Below are positions 63,526 to 64,000 of a DNA stretch of 64,000 nucleotides, piece after piece (the first letter of the stretch is position 1; the number at the start of each line of letters is the position of its first letter). Under the pieces are notes generated by a model. The model saw nothing but the letters and a program-made list of their open reading frames with translations, was not told the DNA's origin and did no database searches. The translations under genes and the position numbers were made by a program. Source of the DNA: Sulfoacidibacillus ferrooxidans (GTDB taxonomy: Bacteria > Bacillota > Bacilli > Alicyclobacillales > SLC66); contig NZ_JALBUF010000001.1 in NCBI RefSeq assembly GCF_022606465.1, forward strand, positions 186,001 through 250,000, read 5' to 3'.

Positions 63526-64000
63526 CGCCGCTCACCCCCCATAACAAACGAGTGCAAAAGCTCATAATCTCCAAGCAATAGAACGATCGCCGCAATAATA
63601 TATTGGCGTTGTCGTTCGAGCGTTTTGCGACTCACGGCAACTTGTGGCGCCAATTGTTTTAAAGGTAATGACTTTGTTTTAAGAAAATAAGCTCGCAACG
63701 TCTCATCAAAAGCAACGACTCTAGCTGCCTCTAACGCATGCTCTCTGGCGTCCGCATGTTTTGGGCTGTTTTCCGTTAAATCCATAAAATGTATCCCATA
63801 TAATTCTAGTTCATCAGAGTATCTTTTTATTTCATCTGCACGTATTGCTGCTTCTTCCTGATGCTGATGTGCATGAAGCGCTGTAGCAACCTCAACTGAG
63901 TTTTGCACATTGCCTTCTTCATCCGTTTCATCAAACGCCGTAAAGGGTAACTCACGCCTGCGCTGATTGGCCCGGAATGAATCGATAAGCCTCCTGCGCA
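63522..64000 (-). CDS. sigI: RNA polymerase sigma factor SigI (5' part outside window)
   Basis: The frame is open to the window edge. On the minus strand it reads RRRLIDSFRANQRRRELPF, then an acidic linker, ADEIKRYSDELELYGIHFMDL and a C-terminal helix-turn-helix (LPLKQLAPQVAVSRKTLERQRQY). These are the SigI C-terminal features, so at least 158 codons are present and the N-terminal core-binding region is missing. An internal GTG at 63908 is not the start. SigI-RsgI respond to heat or cell-wall stress in bacilli. Confidence 0.92.
   Translation of the reverse strand, partial: RRRLIDSFRANQRRRELPFTAFDETDEEGNVQNSVEVATALHAHQHQEEAAIRADEIKRYSDELELYGIHFMDLTENSPKHADAREHALEAARVVAFDETLRAYFLKTKSLPLKQLAPQVAVSRKTLERQRQYIIAAIVLLLGDYELLHSFVMGGERR

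Overview
The window reads as a chromosomal segment of an endospore-forming Firmicute. Evidence includes SpoVB, a Spo0E-family phosphatase, a CotS-like kinase, SigI/RsgI, bacilliredoxin, the hemE-hemH-cgoX operon, FadF, ComN and strong GGAGG ribosome sites with frequent GTG/TTG starts. Gene content and moderate base composition suggest an Alicyclobacillaceae-like bacillus; this is inference, since no rRNA is present. I saw no prophage, CRISPR array, tRNA or rRNA.

Layout. 1-8978: transposase remnant, DHA2 drug-efflux pump behind a leader peptide, dinB, two hotdog-fold acyl-CoA genes, a broken methyltransferase, arsM-arsR with two ArsR-type operators, coaA and an acyl-CoA synthetase. 9019-14782: a radical-SAM-like protein without its SAM-cluster cysteines, divergent from ctaB-ctaA-copA (heme A and copper supply for terminal oxidase). 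14848-21610: Fsr-like efflux pump, thioredoxin, a fluoride riboswitch with two crcB genes, a YutJ-like flavoprotein, a patatin and a phosphate-permease-like MFS protein. 21692-28433: a BtuF-like protein without signal peptide, a CotS-like kinase, flavin reductase, fadF and an HD-GYP sensor. 28528-39644: bacilliredoxin, rocD, a Spo0E-like protein, a glycosyltransferase, an L,D-transpeptidase, a chemoreceptor, hemE-hemH-cgoX, ccdC and an NlpC/P60 lipoprotein. 39882-48168: NhaC antiporter, TVP38 protein, a hydroxyacid dehydrogenase/Nudix/CobD-like operon, an EAL protein, small proteins, an MBL hydrolase and dtd. 48205-64000: housekeeping block of relA, apt, a CDF transporter, secF-secD, comN, spoVB, trmB, map, yajC, tgt, queA, rsgI and partial sigI.

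The most notable structure not explained by genes is a family of four 155-158 bp non-autonomous elements (7216, 9019, 30211, 39644), more than 90% alike by eye, with inverted ends and 5-bp target duplications (TATAA or TAGAA). Three of the four sit at transcription-terminator hairpins. One splits such a hairpin in two, and another landed exactly on a stop codon and preserved it. The other strong leads are the SAM-cluster-less radical SAM homologue beside the heme A genes, the leader peptide and hairpin before the efflux pump, and a pseudoknot or attenuator candidate before the NlpC/P60 gene.
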